Assembly: GCF_000685215.1 (NCBI RefSeq)
Contig: NZ_ARYJ01000003.1
Location: forward strand, 1 to 64,000
Length of the DNA stretch: 64,000 nt
Direction: 5' to 3'
Origin: Hyphomonas jannaschiana VP2
GTDB lineage: Bacteria; Pseudomonadota; Alphaproteobacteria; Caulobacterales; Hyphomonadaceae
The notes beneath the pieces were generated by a model. That model did no database searches and had not been told where the DNA came from. It saw only the letters and a program-made list of their open reading frames with translations. Every line of letters begins with the position of its first letter. The stretch's first letter is position 1. This document shows, in pieces, positions 16,152 to 24,193 of this stretch. A program made the translations under genes and the position numbers.

Positions 16152-16934
16152 ATGAGTCTTGTTAAAAATCTGGCGCCGCACCTGCCTTATCTGCGACGCT
16201 ACGCCCGGGCACTTACGGGCAGGCAGGAGAGCGGCGACGCCTATATCCGAGCGTCTCTGGAGGCCCTCGTGGCCTCACCTGACAAAATGGACACCGAGGG
16301 CGACCCGCGGGTGGCATTGTATCGTTTCTTCCATGTCGTCTGGGGCTCAACCGGTGCCCAGCTTGAAGGCGGGCAGGAGGGTGGCGATGCTGCCACGGCG
16401 CGTCTGCGCAAGCTCGCCCCGATCCAGCGCCAGGCCTTCCTGCTGACGTCGCTGGAAGGATTTTCCCGGGCTGAAGCCTCCTACATTCTGGGCGTCACCG
16501 AAGGTGAGCAGGCCGAGCTTGAGCGCGCAGCGATTGCTGAAATCGAGGCCGAACTGTCTACCAAGGTGCTGGTGATCGAGGACGAACCGATCATCGCCGC
16601 GGACCTGGAAAGCCTGGTTGAGGAACTTGGTCACGAGGTGACCGGCAACGCAACGACCTATACCGAAGCCATGGCGATGGTGAAATCCAATCCGCCGGGA
16701 CTGATCCTGTGTGACATCCAGCTGGCGGACGGGTCGTCCGGAATCGACGCGGCAAATGACATCCTGAAGGAAATGGATGTGCCGATCATCTTTATTACCG
16801 CATTCCCGGAACGGCTGCTGACGGGCGACCGTCCGGAGCCGACTTTCCTGATCCCGAAGCCCTTCCAGGAAAATACGGTGAAAGCGGCGATCGGCCAGGC
16901 CCTGTTCTTCCACCCGGCCCGAGAGACCGCCTGA
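16152..16934 (+). CDS. phyR: PhyR anti-anti-sigma response regulator
   Basis: 260 residues. An EcfG-like sigma domain (residues 1-130, with RRYARALTGRQESGDAYI and APIQRQAFLLTSLEGFSRAEAS) is joined to a receiver domain from about 137. Receiver residues are acidic D144-E145, phospho-acceptor D188 in LILCDIQLADG, T216 and K236. Phosphorylation exposes the sigma-like domain, which sequesters NepR. GGAG precedes the ATG. It is divergent from nepR-ecfG with about 170 bp between, and followed by a strong terminator. Confidence 0.96.
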   Translation: MSLVKNLAPHLPYLRRYARALTGRQESGDAYIRASLEALVASPDKMDTEGDPRVALYRFFHVVWGSTGAQLEGGQEGGDAATARLRKLAPIQRQAFLLTSLEGFSRAEASYILGVTEGEQAELERAAIAEIEAELSTKVLVIEDEPIIAADLESLVEELGHEVTGNATTYTEAMAMVKSNPPGLILCDIQLADGSSGIDAANDILKEMDVPIIFITAFPERLLTGDRPEPTFLIPKPFQENTVKAAIGQALFFHPARETA

Positions 16935-16955
16935 GGCAGTTGTCACCACAATAGC

Positions 16956-16988
16956 AAACGCCCTCCCTGATTCAGGGAGGGCGTTTTG
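16956..16988. terminator. Rho-independent terminator of phyR
   Basis: A 15-bp perfect inverted repeat (16956-16970 with 16972-16986) ending in TTTT on the plus strand. It lies between phyR and the converging 46-aa gene, so it could serve both. Confidence 0.9.
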
Positions 16989-17010
16989 GTTTCAGGCGTC
17001 AGTGCCCGGT

Positions 17011-17151
17011 CTAGATGGCCTGTAGCAGCATGACCGCGCCAATGCCCAGAATGGCAATCAGCGTACCGGCGGTCAGAACCCAGACCAGACCCACACGTTC
17101 ACCCTGGCGGGCTTCATTGGGCGTCAGGTCAGTATCTTGTTGCGTCTGCAT
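17011..17151 (-). CDS. 46-aa single-span membrane protein, general-stress regulon
   Basis: A short polar N-terminus (TQQDTDLTPNEARQGERVG) is followed by one long hydrophobic helix (LVWVLTAGTLIAILGIGAVM) and a stop. AAAGGAG sits eight bases before the ATG. An exact EcfG promoter lies 23-47 bp upstream on the same strand, which makes this a real gene despite its size. Family not recognised. It converges on phyR and is divergent from the DUF883 gene. Confidence 0.78.
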   Translation of the reverse strand: MQTQQDTDLTPNEARQGERVGLVWVLTAGTLIAILGIGAVMLLQAI

Positions 17152-17173
17152 GTTCGTCTCCTTTCACGTCATC

Positions 17174-17198
17174 AACGCGCCCAAAGGGCGCGAGTTCC
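17174..17198 (-). promoter_or_regulatory. EcfG-type promoter (46-aa membrane protein)
   Basis: On the minus strand: GGAAC (17198-17194), 16 bases, CGTT (17177-17174). Confidence 0.87.
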
Positions 17199-17238
17199 AG
17201 TAAATCTGTAAACTGAGTAATTAAATTTGAGCCATCAT

Positions 17239-17263
17239 GGAACTGTGTGGCGGTGTGTCCGTT
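17239..17263 (+). promoter_or_regulatory. EcfG-type promoter (DUF883-YqjE-like operon)
   Basis: GGAAC (17239-17243), 16 bases, CGTT (17260-17263), 31 bp before the ATG at 17295. Confidence 0.88.
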
Positions 17264-17294
17264 GATCGTGCAGGAAAACGGAAAGGAACAAGAC

Positions 17295-17606
17295 ATGAGC
17301 ACGGTTGCGAAAGAAAAACAGACGGCTGCCAACGATGCCGGCCTGCAGGATGATCTCAATGCGCTCAAGGAAGATATGGCGACCTTGCGCAAAGATCTGC
17401 AGTCGACATTTGGCAGCCTGAAGGGGCTCGCCGAGTCCAAAGCCAGCGATGGCGTCAGCAAAAGCAAGGAATTTGCAGCCGGTGCAGGTGAACAGATCAA
17501 GTCGGCTCGTATCGACCTTCAGTCCCAGATTCGCGAGAAGCCCATGGCGGCTGTCGGCATGGCCTTTGGCGCCGGTTTGCTGATTGCTCTGCTGGGACGG
17601 AAATAA
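17295..17606 (+). CDS. DUF883 (ElaB/YqjD-like) membrane-anchored protein
   Basis: 103 residues. A long charged helix (residues 10-75; DDLNALKEDMATLRKDLQST and similar) leads to a conserved arginine-rich turn REKPMAAVGMAFGAG and a C-terminal transmembrane helix ending in LLGRK. This is the YqjD/ElaB layout; those proteins tether ribosomes to the inner membrane in stationary E. coli. The ATG at 17295 has AAAGGAA before it. The EcfG promoter and the YqjE-like gene 2 bp downstream match the yqjDE gene order. Confidence 0.85.
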   Translation: MSTVAKEKQTAANDAGLQDDLNALKEDMATLRKDLQSTFGSLKGLAESKASDGVSKSKEFAAGAGEQIKSARIDLQSQIREKPMAAVGMAFGAGLLIALLGRK

Positions 17607-17608
17607 CC

Positions 17609-18007
17609 GTGGACCAAACCAAGCTCCGCCTCTTTGCAGCCACCGTCGGCGTCCTTCTCGGGCTCGGCGGTGTGCTGGCGCTGTTCGTTGCGTCGACAAT
17701 CGCGCTTGCCGAGGTCATGGGGCTGGCGGCGGCAGCATTTACAGTCGCCGGCGTCGGCCTGCTGCTGGCAGCGGCGTGCCTGCTGTTCTGTCTTCAGCCT
17801 TTCCGGTCCATGGAGGACGAAGTGGATGAAGTTGAGGACGCCACTGCTGACGCCCTTGCGGACCTCCCCATCGACGCGCTCCGCAGCTTTGTTGAGCGCC
17901 GCCCGCTGACGACCACGGCGCTGGCCATGGTGCTCGGCTATTCGGTCGTGCGGGACCCGCAAACGGCTCAGCGTCACGCCGAGCGCTTCTTCATGTCCAT
18001 GCTGTAG
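17609..18007 (+). CDS. YqjE-like (phage-holin superfamily) membrane protein
   Basis: 132 residues from a GTG just after the DUF883 stop. Two adjacent transmembrane helices (residues 7-30 and 36-60, with VGVLLGLGGVLALFVAS and FTVAGVGLLLAAACLLF) are followed by an acidic region and a C-terminal segment RRPLTTTALAMVLGYSVVR that mirrors the end of DUF883 proteins. The pairing with a YqjD-like gene suggests a stress-induced membrane complex; function unknown. Confidence 0.72.
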   Translation: MDQTKLRLFAATVGVLLGLGGVLALFVASTIALAEVMGLAAAAFTVAGVGLLLAAACLLFCLQPFRSMEDEVDEVEDATADALADLPIDALRSFVERRPLTTTALAMVLGYSVVRDPQTAQRHAERFFMSML

Positions 18008-18091
18008 CGATACTGCAGGCCTGCTGCCTGATTACGGCGGCGGGTGAAGGGCAGGCGCGACATTTCCGGCGACGCACCCTACATAAAACGC

Positions 18092-18742
18092 ATGCGCGTA
18101 CCTCTCATGATCCTCTCAGCGCTTGGCGCCGGGCTTGTGGCCGGCCGCAAACTGCTGGGCAAGGAGATCAGCGGCCGGAAAAACAAGGCGATCGAGGCGG
18201 CCGCTCAGGAAGCGCGCCACCGGATCCGTGCCGACACGATGCTGTTTGTCTCACGCAGTTTCCGGCGGTTTGCCATCGCCACAGGCATCAAACTCCTGAT
18301 CCTGCTGTGGCTCTGGGGGCTGCACCATTTCGCCGGTATGCCGCGGCCTGTCTTTGCAGCGATCACCGTGATCACGCTCGCGGTCTTCATGATCCGCGAC
18401 CTCTGGATCAATTATCCGGCCATCAAGCTGACGCTCTCAGAGCTGCACCGCCATGGCTGGCACCCCAAACGCGCGCTGAGCGAGACGATCGCCGCCCGTG
18501 TCTTCGAGGAAGTGCTGCTGGAGGCGGGAAATCAGAAACAGACGCGCACAGGGGCCATCATGCTGATGCTGGCTGGTGAAGACCGCAGCCAGATGCACCA
18601 CGACGTCGCCACAGCTGTTGCCGGTGTTGCCCGTGAGACGAGTTGGGACGACATCCGGCCCCACATCATTTCTGCTGTTCTGCGGATCGGGACGCTGGCC
18701 CTGATCTACAGCGCCAGCGTCTGGATCCTGGTGCACTACTGA
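18092..18742 (+). CDS. Multi-pass membrane protein, unknown function
   Basis: About 216 residues. An N-terminal hydrophobic segment (MILSALGAGLVAGRKLL) is followed by a basic amphipathic stretch, two central transmembrane helices (IKLLILLWLWGLHHFAG and VFAAITVITLAVFMI), a cytosolic helical region of about 80 residues and a last helix near the C-terminus (LALIYSASVWIL). A GTG at 18044 is an alternative start. It lies 85 bp behind the YqjE-like gene in the same direction, so it is probably the end of the EcfG-driven operon. It converges with the phytase gene, whose stop is adjacent. Confidence 0.65.
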   Translation: MRVPLMILSALGAGLVAGRKLLGKEISGRKNKAIEAAAQEARHRIRADTMLFVSRSFRRFAIATGIKLLILLWLWGLHHFAGMPRPVFAAITVITLAVFMIRDLWINYPAIKLTLSELHRHGWHPKRALSETIAARVFEEVLLEAGNQKQTRTGAIMLMLAGEDRSQMHHDVATAVAGVARETSWDDIRPHIISAVLRIGTLALIYSASVWILVHY

Positions 18743-19765
18743 TCAGTCGAGATCGAGTGCTTCGGAGATCGCGGTCCAGTCGACCATCTTGAAGTTCTGA
18801 TTGAACTCGGAGACCGGGTTGGCATCGTCCTGCACAACCAATAGTCCGCCAGGAAGGCCCGGCAGCGGCGCGGAGGTGATGTCGAGACCGTCCGTGTGGG
18901 TCACACCGCCAATGCCGGTGGCGTCATTGTCGACAATCGAGAACACGCCGCGCGGTGCGTAAGGCGGAGCGCGGTCATACACGACATAGCGGTCAGCCTC
19001 TTGTGCCGAGACCACCAGATAGCCCGACTGGGCATCGTCACCGAGCCACAGGCTCATGCCTTCGACATCCTCGACCAGTCCATTGGCCGCCGCAATCGTG
19101 TCCACAACGCGCGGGTCAGCCGTCTCGTCCTTGAGGTCCACGGCCCACACGCCGAACGCTTCCTCGCCGACGAACAGGCGCTCATTCGCGTCATCGAAGA
19201 CGCAGCCTTCCAGTTTCGAGGGCAGTTTTACAACGCGGTCCAGAGAAGGCGTGAGCTTGTTCACCGTTTCCCAGGTGGCCGACCAGAGCTGGACCGTACC
19301 GTCCTTGTAGGTCACCGCGGCGCGATAGGTCTCACCGGTCAGGCCTGCACAGATGCCGTAGGGTTCTTCCTTGCCGGTCGGGGAGTTGCCGATGTGGGAC
19401 ACGGTCAGGGTTTGCGGATTGATGTCGAACCAGGAAATCACATTGTGCGAGTCATTGGAGGCGATGGCGATATTGCCGCGCAGGTCGACATTGTTGACCT
19501 GGCCGACGGGCAGTTCCTGAAGCTCGCCGCCATCGAGGGCGTAGACATAGACGCCCTCATCCTTGTTGGTGCCGAGGATCAGGGAGCTTGCCGGATCGGC
19601 CGTGTTGACCCAGATGGCCGGGTCGTCTGCAAGGTCGCCTTCGCCGTTCATCGGCGCGGTTTCGTTCATGGGGACGACGGCGGCGATCTCGCCGGTATAG
19701 GGCGGCGGAGTGGTGGCGCAGGCTGCAAGCGGCAACAGGGCGGCGATCAAGTAGGTGGATTTCAT
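18743..19765 (-). CDS. Beta-propeller phytase lipoprotein
   Basis: 340 residues with a lipoprotein signal (TYLIAALLPLAAC, C16). Beta-propeller phytase signatures follow in order: DDPAIWVN, TNKDEGVYVYALDG, NNVDLRGN, EPYGICAGL, KLEGCVFDD, VGEEAFGVWAVD, DVEGMSLW, VSAQEADRYVVYDR and HTDGLDI. The conserved acidic residues in these blocks bind the calcium ions and phosphate. It should release phosphate from phytate in the periplasm or at the outer membrane. It is encoded directly downstream of a large TonB-dependent receptor on the same strand, a recurring pairing for phytate use. Confidence 0.9.
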   Translation of the reverse strand: MKSTYLIAALLPLAACATTPPPYTGEIAAVVPMNETAPMNGEGDLADDPAIWVNTADPASSLILGTNKDEGVYVYALDGGELQELPVGQVNNVDLRGNIAIASNDSHNVISWFDINPQTLTVSHIGNSPTGKEEPYGICAGLTGETYRAAVTYKDGTVQLWSATWETVNKLTPSLDRVVKLPSKLEGCVFDDANERLFVGEEAFGVWAVDLKDETADPRVVDTIAAANGLVEDVEGMSLWLGDDAQSGYLVVSAQEADRYVVYDRAPPYAPRGVFSIVDNDATGIGGVTHTDGLDITSAPLPGLPGGLLVVQDDANPVSEFNQNFKMVDWTAISEALDLD

Positions 19766-19852
19766 TGAATAATATCCTGATCTTGTGTGACCGGGCCGGA
19801 ATCCGCATGGCGAATCCCGGCCCCCTTGAGTCTGATTATTAGCGGAGGCGGA

Positions 19853-22651
19853 TTAGTATGTCAGCCGCACGCCGAACACGCCGGTCCAGCCGAACTCGTC
19901 ATACTGCGACAGGCGGCGCTCGCTGCCATGGTAGTAGTATTCCGGTTCGTCGGTCAGGTTCTTGCCTTCGATATAGACCTGGACATGGTCGTTGATCTCA
20001 TACTTGGCAGAGGCTTCAACAGACAGGTGGCCGTCCGTGTAACGGTCGATATTCTCGCCAAAGAGTTCATCCAGATAGTCGCCGCGATAGTTCGCCGACA
20101 CACGCAGGTCCCAGGGGCCCTTGTCGTAGGCGAGGGCGACGTTCCACACGACATCGTTCTGTTTCAGCAGCGGCACTTCGCGGGTGCCGCGCGGGTCATC
20201 CTCGTCCGGGATCCGGGCCTGGGACTCGACCAGGGTCAGGTTGCCCGAGAGCAGGAAACCGTCGAGGCTTTTATTGATGAAGCCAAGGCCCTGAACATAG
20301 TTGAATTCCACGCCGCGGACATAGGACCGGTCGACATTGATATAGGTCGAGACTTCTTCGAGGTTCGCCACATAGGACGCTGGCAGGAAGGAAAGGTCGA
20401 CCTCAGCCGGAAGCTGGCTGATGTCATACGTCGCCGGGAAGATCGCATTGTCGATCGACTTGTAGAAGACGCCCGCCGAGAGAACGGCCAGCTTCGTCGG
20501 ATAGTACTCAATCGACAGATCGTAGTTGTCGGCTTCGTAGGGCTTCAGGTTCGGGTTGCCCATCTCCAGCTCGTCGCGGTCATCATTGAACAGGGCAATC
20601 GGGGCCATGTCGCCAAAGGCAGGACGTACGACCGCGCCATAGTAAGCGGCGCGGGCAAACAGATTGTCCGAAAGCGAGTACTTCAGGTTCACGCTCGGCA
20701 GGATGTGCTGGTAGTCGTCCGAATAATTGCGCGTCAGCACATTGCTCGGGTCATCTTCTTCCGCGAAGATGTAGCCGGTGGAGTCGACGCTGGTGCCTTC
20801 GAAACGCAGACCGGCCACAACCGTGACATTGTCGATCTCGAACGTCCCCATGCCGTAAAGCGCCAGGATCTGTTCGTCGATTGTGTAGTCGCCGGCGATG
20901 GTTTCGACATTTGTGTCGTCTTCGTTCAGGTCGTCGGCCGTGACGACCGAGCGCAGGCCATAGGTCAGCCCGGCATCCGGCCAATTGAACATCGGGTTGT
21001 TCATCCGCCAGCCGGAAATTGCGGCGTTCGGGCGGATATAGTCGGTCATCAGAACATCGTCGATTTCATACACGTCGAGGTTCTGGTCCCGGACTTTTTC
21101 ACGGTCGCGCAGTTTTACGCCGCCTTTCCAGGTGACTGGAATGTCGCCGATCACGCTGTCGCGGGAGATGTCCAGCTTGCCGGACCATTCGGTGTCTTCG
21201 TTCGTGGTGTATTCGCGCTCGAAGGCGTCCATTTCATACGACGACGGGTCGAGCAGGAAGTCGAAGCCAGGGCCCGACAGGCGCGGCTTTTTCGGGTCGG
21301 ACAGATCGAACTGCAGGATGCCGTCGCCTTCCATGTCACCGGATCGGAACGTGACGTCGTGATTGTTGGAGTCGTCTTCTTCCGCATAGGCGTAGGAGAC
21401 TTCATAGTCGAATTGCCATGCGCCGGCATAGGTCTGGCCGCCGAGCGCATAGGTCTGGATGTTGCGGACCTCTTCACGCTGGCGGACTTCAGCGTCCGCT
21501 TCAGCATAGTCGAACGCGAAGCCGTTATCGGTAACCGTCGGATCTTCTTCGTCGAGGCTGCGGAACTCAAATTTGTTGCGGACTTCGTCGTCGGTGTACT
21601 GGTTATAGAGCGTCCGCAGGTAAAGCTCGGTGTTTTCAGAGGCTTTGAAGTCGATGTTTGCGACCAGACCGATGCGCTCGCGGGTGAGGTCGTACCAGCG
21701 CATTTCGTAATCGTCGTCCGGGACGATTGCGCCGACGTCGTCGTTGAAGCCCCAGCCGCCGGTTTCGTTGTTGTGTGCCTGGATGCGGCGGTCCTGATAG
21801 TTGGCCGACACCGCGACGCCGAGGCGGTCGCCGAACGTGTTGGAATAGGTCAGCGTGGCTTTCGGCGAGACTTCTTCGGTGATCTCGTTATAGGCGCCTT
21901 CCAGCTTGGCGCGGACGAACTGGCCGTCGCGGTCGAAAGCGGAGATTGTTTTCATGTTGATGATGCCGCCCAGCGTGTCGGCGTCGACATCCGGTGTCAG
22001 CGATTTCTGGACTTCAATTCCGTCCAGCAGGTCGGACGGCACACCGTCCAGAAGCACGCCGCGGCGGTCTTCCGGGGACGGGGTCCGCACGCCGTTGATC
22101 GAGGAGGCGATCAGGTCGGTGTTGAGACCGCGGATCGAGACGTAGCGGCCTTCACCCTGGTCGTTTTCGATGGAGAGGCCCGGGACGCGGGAGAGCGAGT
22201 CGGCAACGGTTGTATCCGGGAAGTTGCCGAGACCGTCGGAGTCGATCACGGAGATGATCGCATTGGAGGCGCGCTGCTGGTTGATGGCGCCAGCCTGGGC
22301 GGCGGTGGAGCCGACCACGAGGACGTTGTCCATATAGCGGGTGTCGCTGCCGACCGTGAAGTTCACGGTAGCCGAGCCGGAGAGCGAGACATCGGAGGTG
22401 ACTTTGTCCGCGCCGATATAGGACACGGACAGCGTGTAGTCGCCGGCCGGGATGTTGGTGAAACGGTAGTCACCATAGCGGTCGGAGGCGGCGGTGCGGC
22501 CGAGTTCCTCAATGGTGACGATGGCGCCCTGCAGCGGCGCTTCGCCGGATGCGTCGGTCACCTGACCGGTGATGATGTCGGCGGAAGCCACCTGGATAAG
22601 CCCGGCGGACGCAACCCCGAGCGCGAGTAGTGAACGATAAGATTTTGGCAT
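19853..22651 (-). CDS. TonB-dependent receptor with N-terminal carboxypeptidase-like domain
   Basis: 932 residues from the ATG at 22651 (GAGGGG upstream; longer in-frame starts lack a signal peptide). The signal peptide SLLALGVASAGLIQVASA leads into a carboxypeptidase-regulatory-like domain (ITGQVTDASGEAPLQGAIV, near 20-95), a plug (VPGLSIENDQGEGRYVSIRG) and a barrel ending in aromatic VRLTY. This architecture fits uptake of larger or phosphorylated organics. With the adjacent phytase the ligand may be phytate or its products (inference). The 280 bp upstream holds its promoter. Confidence 0.88.
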   Translation of the reverse strand: MPKSYRSLLALGVASAGLIQVASADIITGQVTDASGEAPLQGAIVTIEELGRTAASDRYGDYRFTNIPAGDYTLSVSYIGADKVTSDVSLSGSATVNFTVGSDTRYMDNVLVVGSTAAQAGAINQQRASNAIISVIDSDGLGNFPDTTVADSLSRVPGLSIENDQGEGRYVSIRGLNTDLIASSINGVRTPSPEDRRGVLLDGVPSDLLDGIEVQKSLTPDVDADTLGGIINMKTISAFDRDGQFVRAKLEGAYNEITEEVSPKATLTYSNTFGDRLGVAVSANYQDRRIQAHNNETGGWGFNDDVGAIVPDDDYEMRWYDLTRERIGLVANIDFKASENTELYLRTLYNQYTDDEVRNKFEFRSLDEEDPTVTDNGFAFDYAEADAEVRQREEVRNIQTYALGGQTYAGAWQFDYEVSYAYAEEDDSNNHDVTFRSGDMEGDGILQFDLSDPKKPRLSGPGFDFLLDPSSYEMDAFEREYTTNEDTEWSGKLDISRDSVIGDIPVTWKGGVKLRDREKVRDQNLDVYEIDDVLMTDYIRPNAAISGWRMNNPMFNWPDAGLTYGLRSVVTADDLNEDDTNVETIAGDYTIDEQILALYGMGTFEIDNVTVVAGLRFEGTSVDSTGYIFAEEDDPSNVLTRNYSDDYQHILPSVNLKYSLSDNLFARAAYYGAVVRPAFGDMAPIALFNDDRDELEMGNPNLKPYEADNYDLSIEYYPTKLAVLSAGVFYKSIDNAIFPATYDISQLPAEVDLSFLPASYVANLEEVSTYINVDRSYVRGVEFNYVQGLGFINKSLDGFLLSGNLTLVESQARIPDEDDPRGTREVPLLKQNDVVWNVALAYDKGPWDLRVSANYRGDYLDELFGENIDRYTDGHLSVEASAKYEINDHVQVYIEGKNLTDEPEYYYHGSERRLSQYDEFGWTGVFGVRLTY

Positions 22652-22892
22652 GACAGACCCCTCTGTTCGGTGAACCGAGGCGGCCTTCCCACAGTTTCTT
22701 GACGGGCCTGTATCGGATTTGTCACCGTTGTGTGACGCGCTCTGGTTGCCGGGCATCGGGCGGCCCAAAAGTCGCTTTTGGCCCGCCTGTGCGTCTTTCC
22801 GGCAACAGGCCGGGCTCGGGGAGCCTGAAACCTGGATGCCGATTCAAGCCAGTGGATTTGACGCAGGGTTTCGCCTCTTGGAATCTGTTAGT

Positions 22893-22913
22893 TTACACTT
22901 ATGTAAAGTGTAA
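22893..22913. promoter_or_regulatory. Palindromic operator of the ArsR/BigR-like regulator
   Basis: TTACACTT (22893-22900), a 5-base spacer, and AAGTGTAA (22906-22913) form a perfect inverted repeat 25 bp before the regulator's ATG. Size and position are as expected for a winged-helix ArsR dimer repressing its own operon. Confidence 0.75.
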
Positions 22914-22937
22914 AGTGAGACCAGAGAGATCAGGAAA

Positions 22938-23288
22938 ATGATCAGGGACAGTGAGAACATGGAGCCGCTGGTGGCCGAAGCGACCAGCCTGCTCAAATCC
23001 CTCAGCCATCCGGACCGGCTGATGATCTGCTGCCAGTTGCGCGGCGGGGAAATGGCGGTTTCGGAGCTGGAGGCTGACCTCGGCATTCCGCAGCCGCGCC
23101 TGTCGCGGGAACTCGCCAAGCTGCGCGAGGAGGGCGTGCTGACGGCGCGCCGGGATGCGCGGCAGGTTTTCTACACACTTTCAGACACGCGCGCGCATTC
23201 CATGGTGGATGCCATTTGCTCGGTCATGCTGGGCAAGCAGGCCGATCCGGATGTGCGCATGACCCAGACAGCCAAAGCCAGAAATTAA
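22938..23288 (+). CDS. ArsR-family repressor, BigR/SqrR-like persulfide sensor
   Basis: 116 residues with a winged helix-turn-helix (SELEADLGIPQPRLSRELAKL). Cysteines lie at C31/C32 in the second helix and C94 in the last helix. A pair in these two helices is the reactive couple that forms a tetrasulfide bridge in BigR and SqrR (C42/C108 and C41/C107). The extra adjacent cysteine is unusual. No metal-binding CxC of ArsR proper is present. It precedes a persulfide-dioxygenase-type gene and a SulP gene in one operon behind a palindromic operator. The sulfide-sensing role is inferred from these cysteines and the neighbours. Confidence 0.78.
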   Translation: MIRDSENMEPLVAEATSLLKSLSHPDRLMICCQLRGGEMAVSELEADLGIPQPRLSRELAKLREEGVLTARRDARQVFYTLSDTRAHSMVDAICSVMLGKQADPDVRMTQTAKARN

Positions 23289-23299
23289 GGAGCCCCGTG

Positions 23300-24166
23300 A
23301 TGACCAATCCTGTTGTGACAGCTTTCTTCGACGAACCCACTTTCACGGTCAGCTATGTCGTGACCGACCCGGAGACGAAGGTCTGCGCCGTGGTCGATTC
23401 CGTGCTGGATTTCGATCCGGCGTCCGGCCGAACAAACACCGAGTCCGCCGACGAGATCATTGACTTCATTCAGAAAAATGACCTGAAAGTCGAGTGGATC
23501 CTGGAGACCCACGTCCATGCCGACCACCTCTCGGCGGCGCCATACCTGCAGGAAAAGCTGGGCGGCAAGATCGCCATCGGTGCCGAGATCCGCACCGTGC
23601 AGGACACGTTCGGCAAGATCTTCAATGAAGGCACGAGGTTCCAGCGCGACGGCAGCCAGTTCGACAAGCTGATGGTGGACGGCGACACGTTCCGTATCGG
23701 GAATATCGAAGCCCACGCCCTGCACACGCCCGGCCACACCCCGGCCTGCATGACTTATGTCGTCGGCGATGCGGCTTTCGTTGGCGATACCATGTTCATG
23801 CCGGACTATGGCACGGCCCGGGCAGACTTTCCCGGCGGAGACGCCCGGACGCTCTACCGTTCGATCAAGAAAGTCCTCAGCCTGCCGCCTGAAACCCGCC
23901 TGTTCATGTGTCATGACTACAAGGCGCCGGGCCGGGACGAGTACAAGTGGGAAACCACGGTCGCGGAGGAGCGCGCGCACAATGTCCACGTCCATGACGG
24001 GGTGACCGAGGACGAGTTCGTCGCCATGCGCGAGGCGCGGGACGCGACGCTGGACATGCCGCGGCTGATCCTGCCCTCGATCCAGATCAATATGCGCGCC
24101 GGCCAGATGCCGGAGCCGGACGACAATGGCACCAGCTATCTGAAAATTCCGCTGAACGCTCTATAG
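23300..24166 (+). CDS. Persulfide dioxygenase-type metallo-beta-lactamase-fold protein (Blh/ETHE1-like)
   Basis: 288 residues. The metal motif HVHADH (H71-x-H73-x-D75-H76), H in LHTPGHTPACM, D in VVGD and a late H in LFMCHDY complete the mononuclear-iron ETHE1-type site. The long C-terminal segment after residue 220 (EYKWETTVAEERAHN) matches Blh proteins found beside bigR. It would oxidise glutathione persulfide to sulfite in the cytosol. Eleven bases separate it from the regulator's stop. The motifs fit Blh better than a glyoxalase II. Confidence 0.87.
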   Translation: MTNPVVTAFFDEPTFTVSYVVTDPETKVCAVVDSVLDFDPASGRTNTESADEIIDFIQKNDLKVEWILETHVHADHLSAAPYLQEKLGGKIAIGAEIRTVQDTFGKIFNEGTRFQRDGSQFDKLMVDGDTFRIGNIEAHALHTPGHTPACMTYVVGDAAFVGDTMFMPDYGTARADFPGGDARTLYRSIKKVLSLPPETRLFMCHDYKAPGRDEYKWETTVAEERAHNVHVHDGVTEDEFVAMREARDATLDMPRLILPSIQINMRAGQMPEPDDNGTSYLKIPLNAL

Positions 24167-24193
24167 TGCCTGAAAAAGCCGGGGGCTGAACGC

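Noticed and set aside
19787-22630. Very long open frame antisense to the large TonB-dependent receptor.
   Set aside because: A mirror of the receptor's codon pattern; no motif and no ribosome site.
22715-22740. Possible Pho box (TTGTCAC-N4-GTGTGAC) upstream of the phytase receptor.
   Set aside because: Only about 5 of 7 and 4 of 7 matches to the repeat units; not enough to claim PhoB control.
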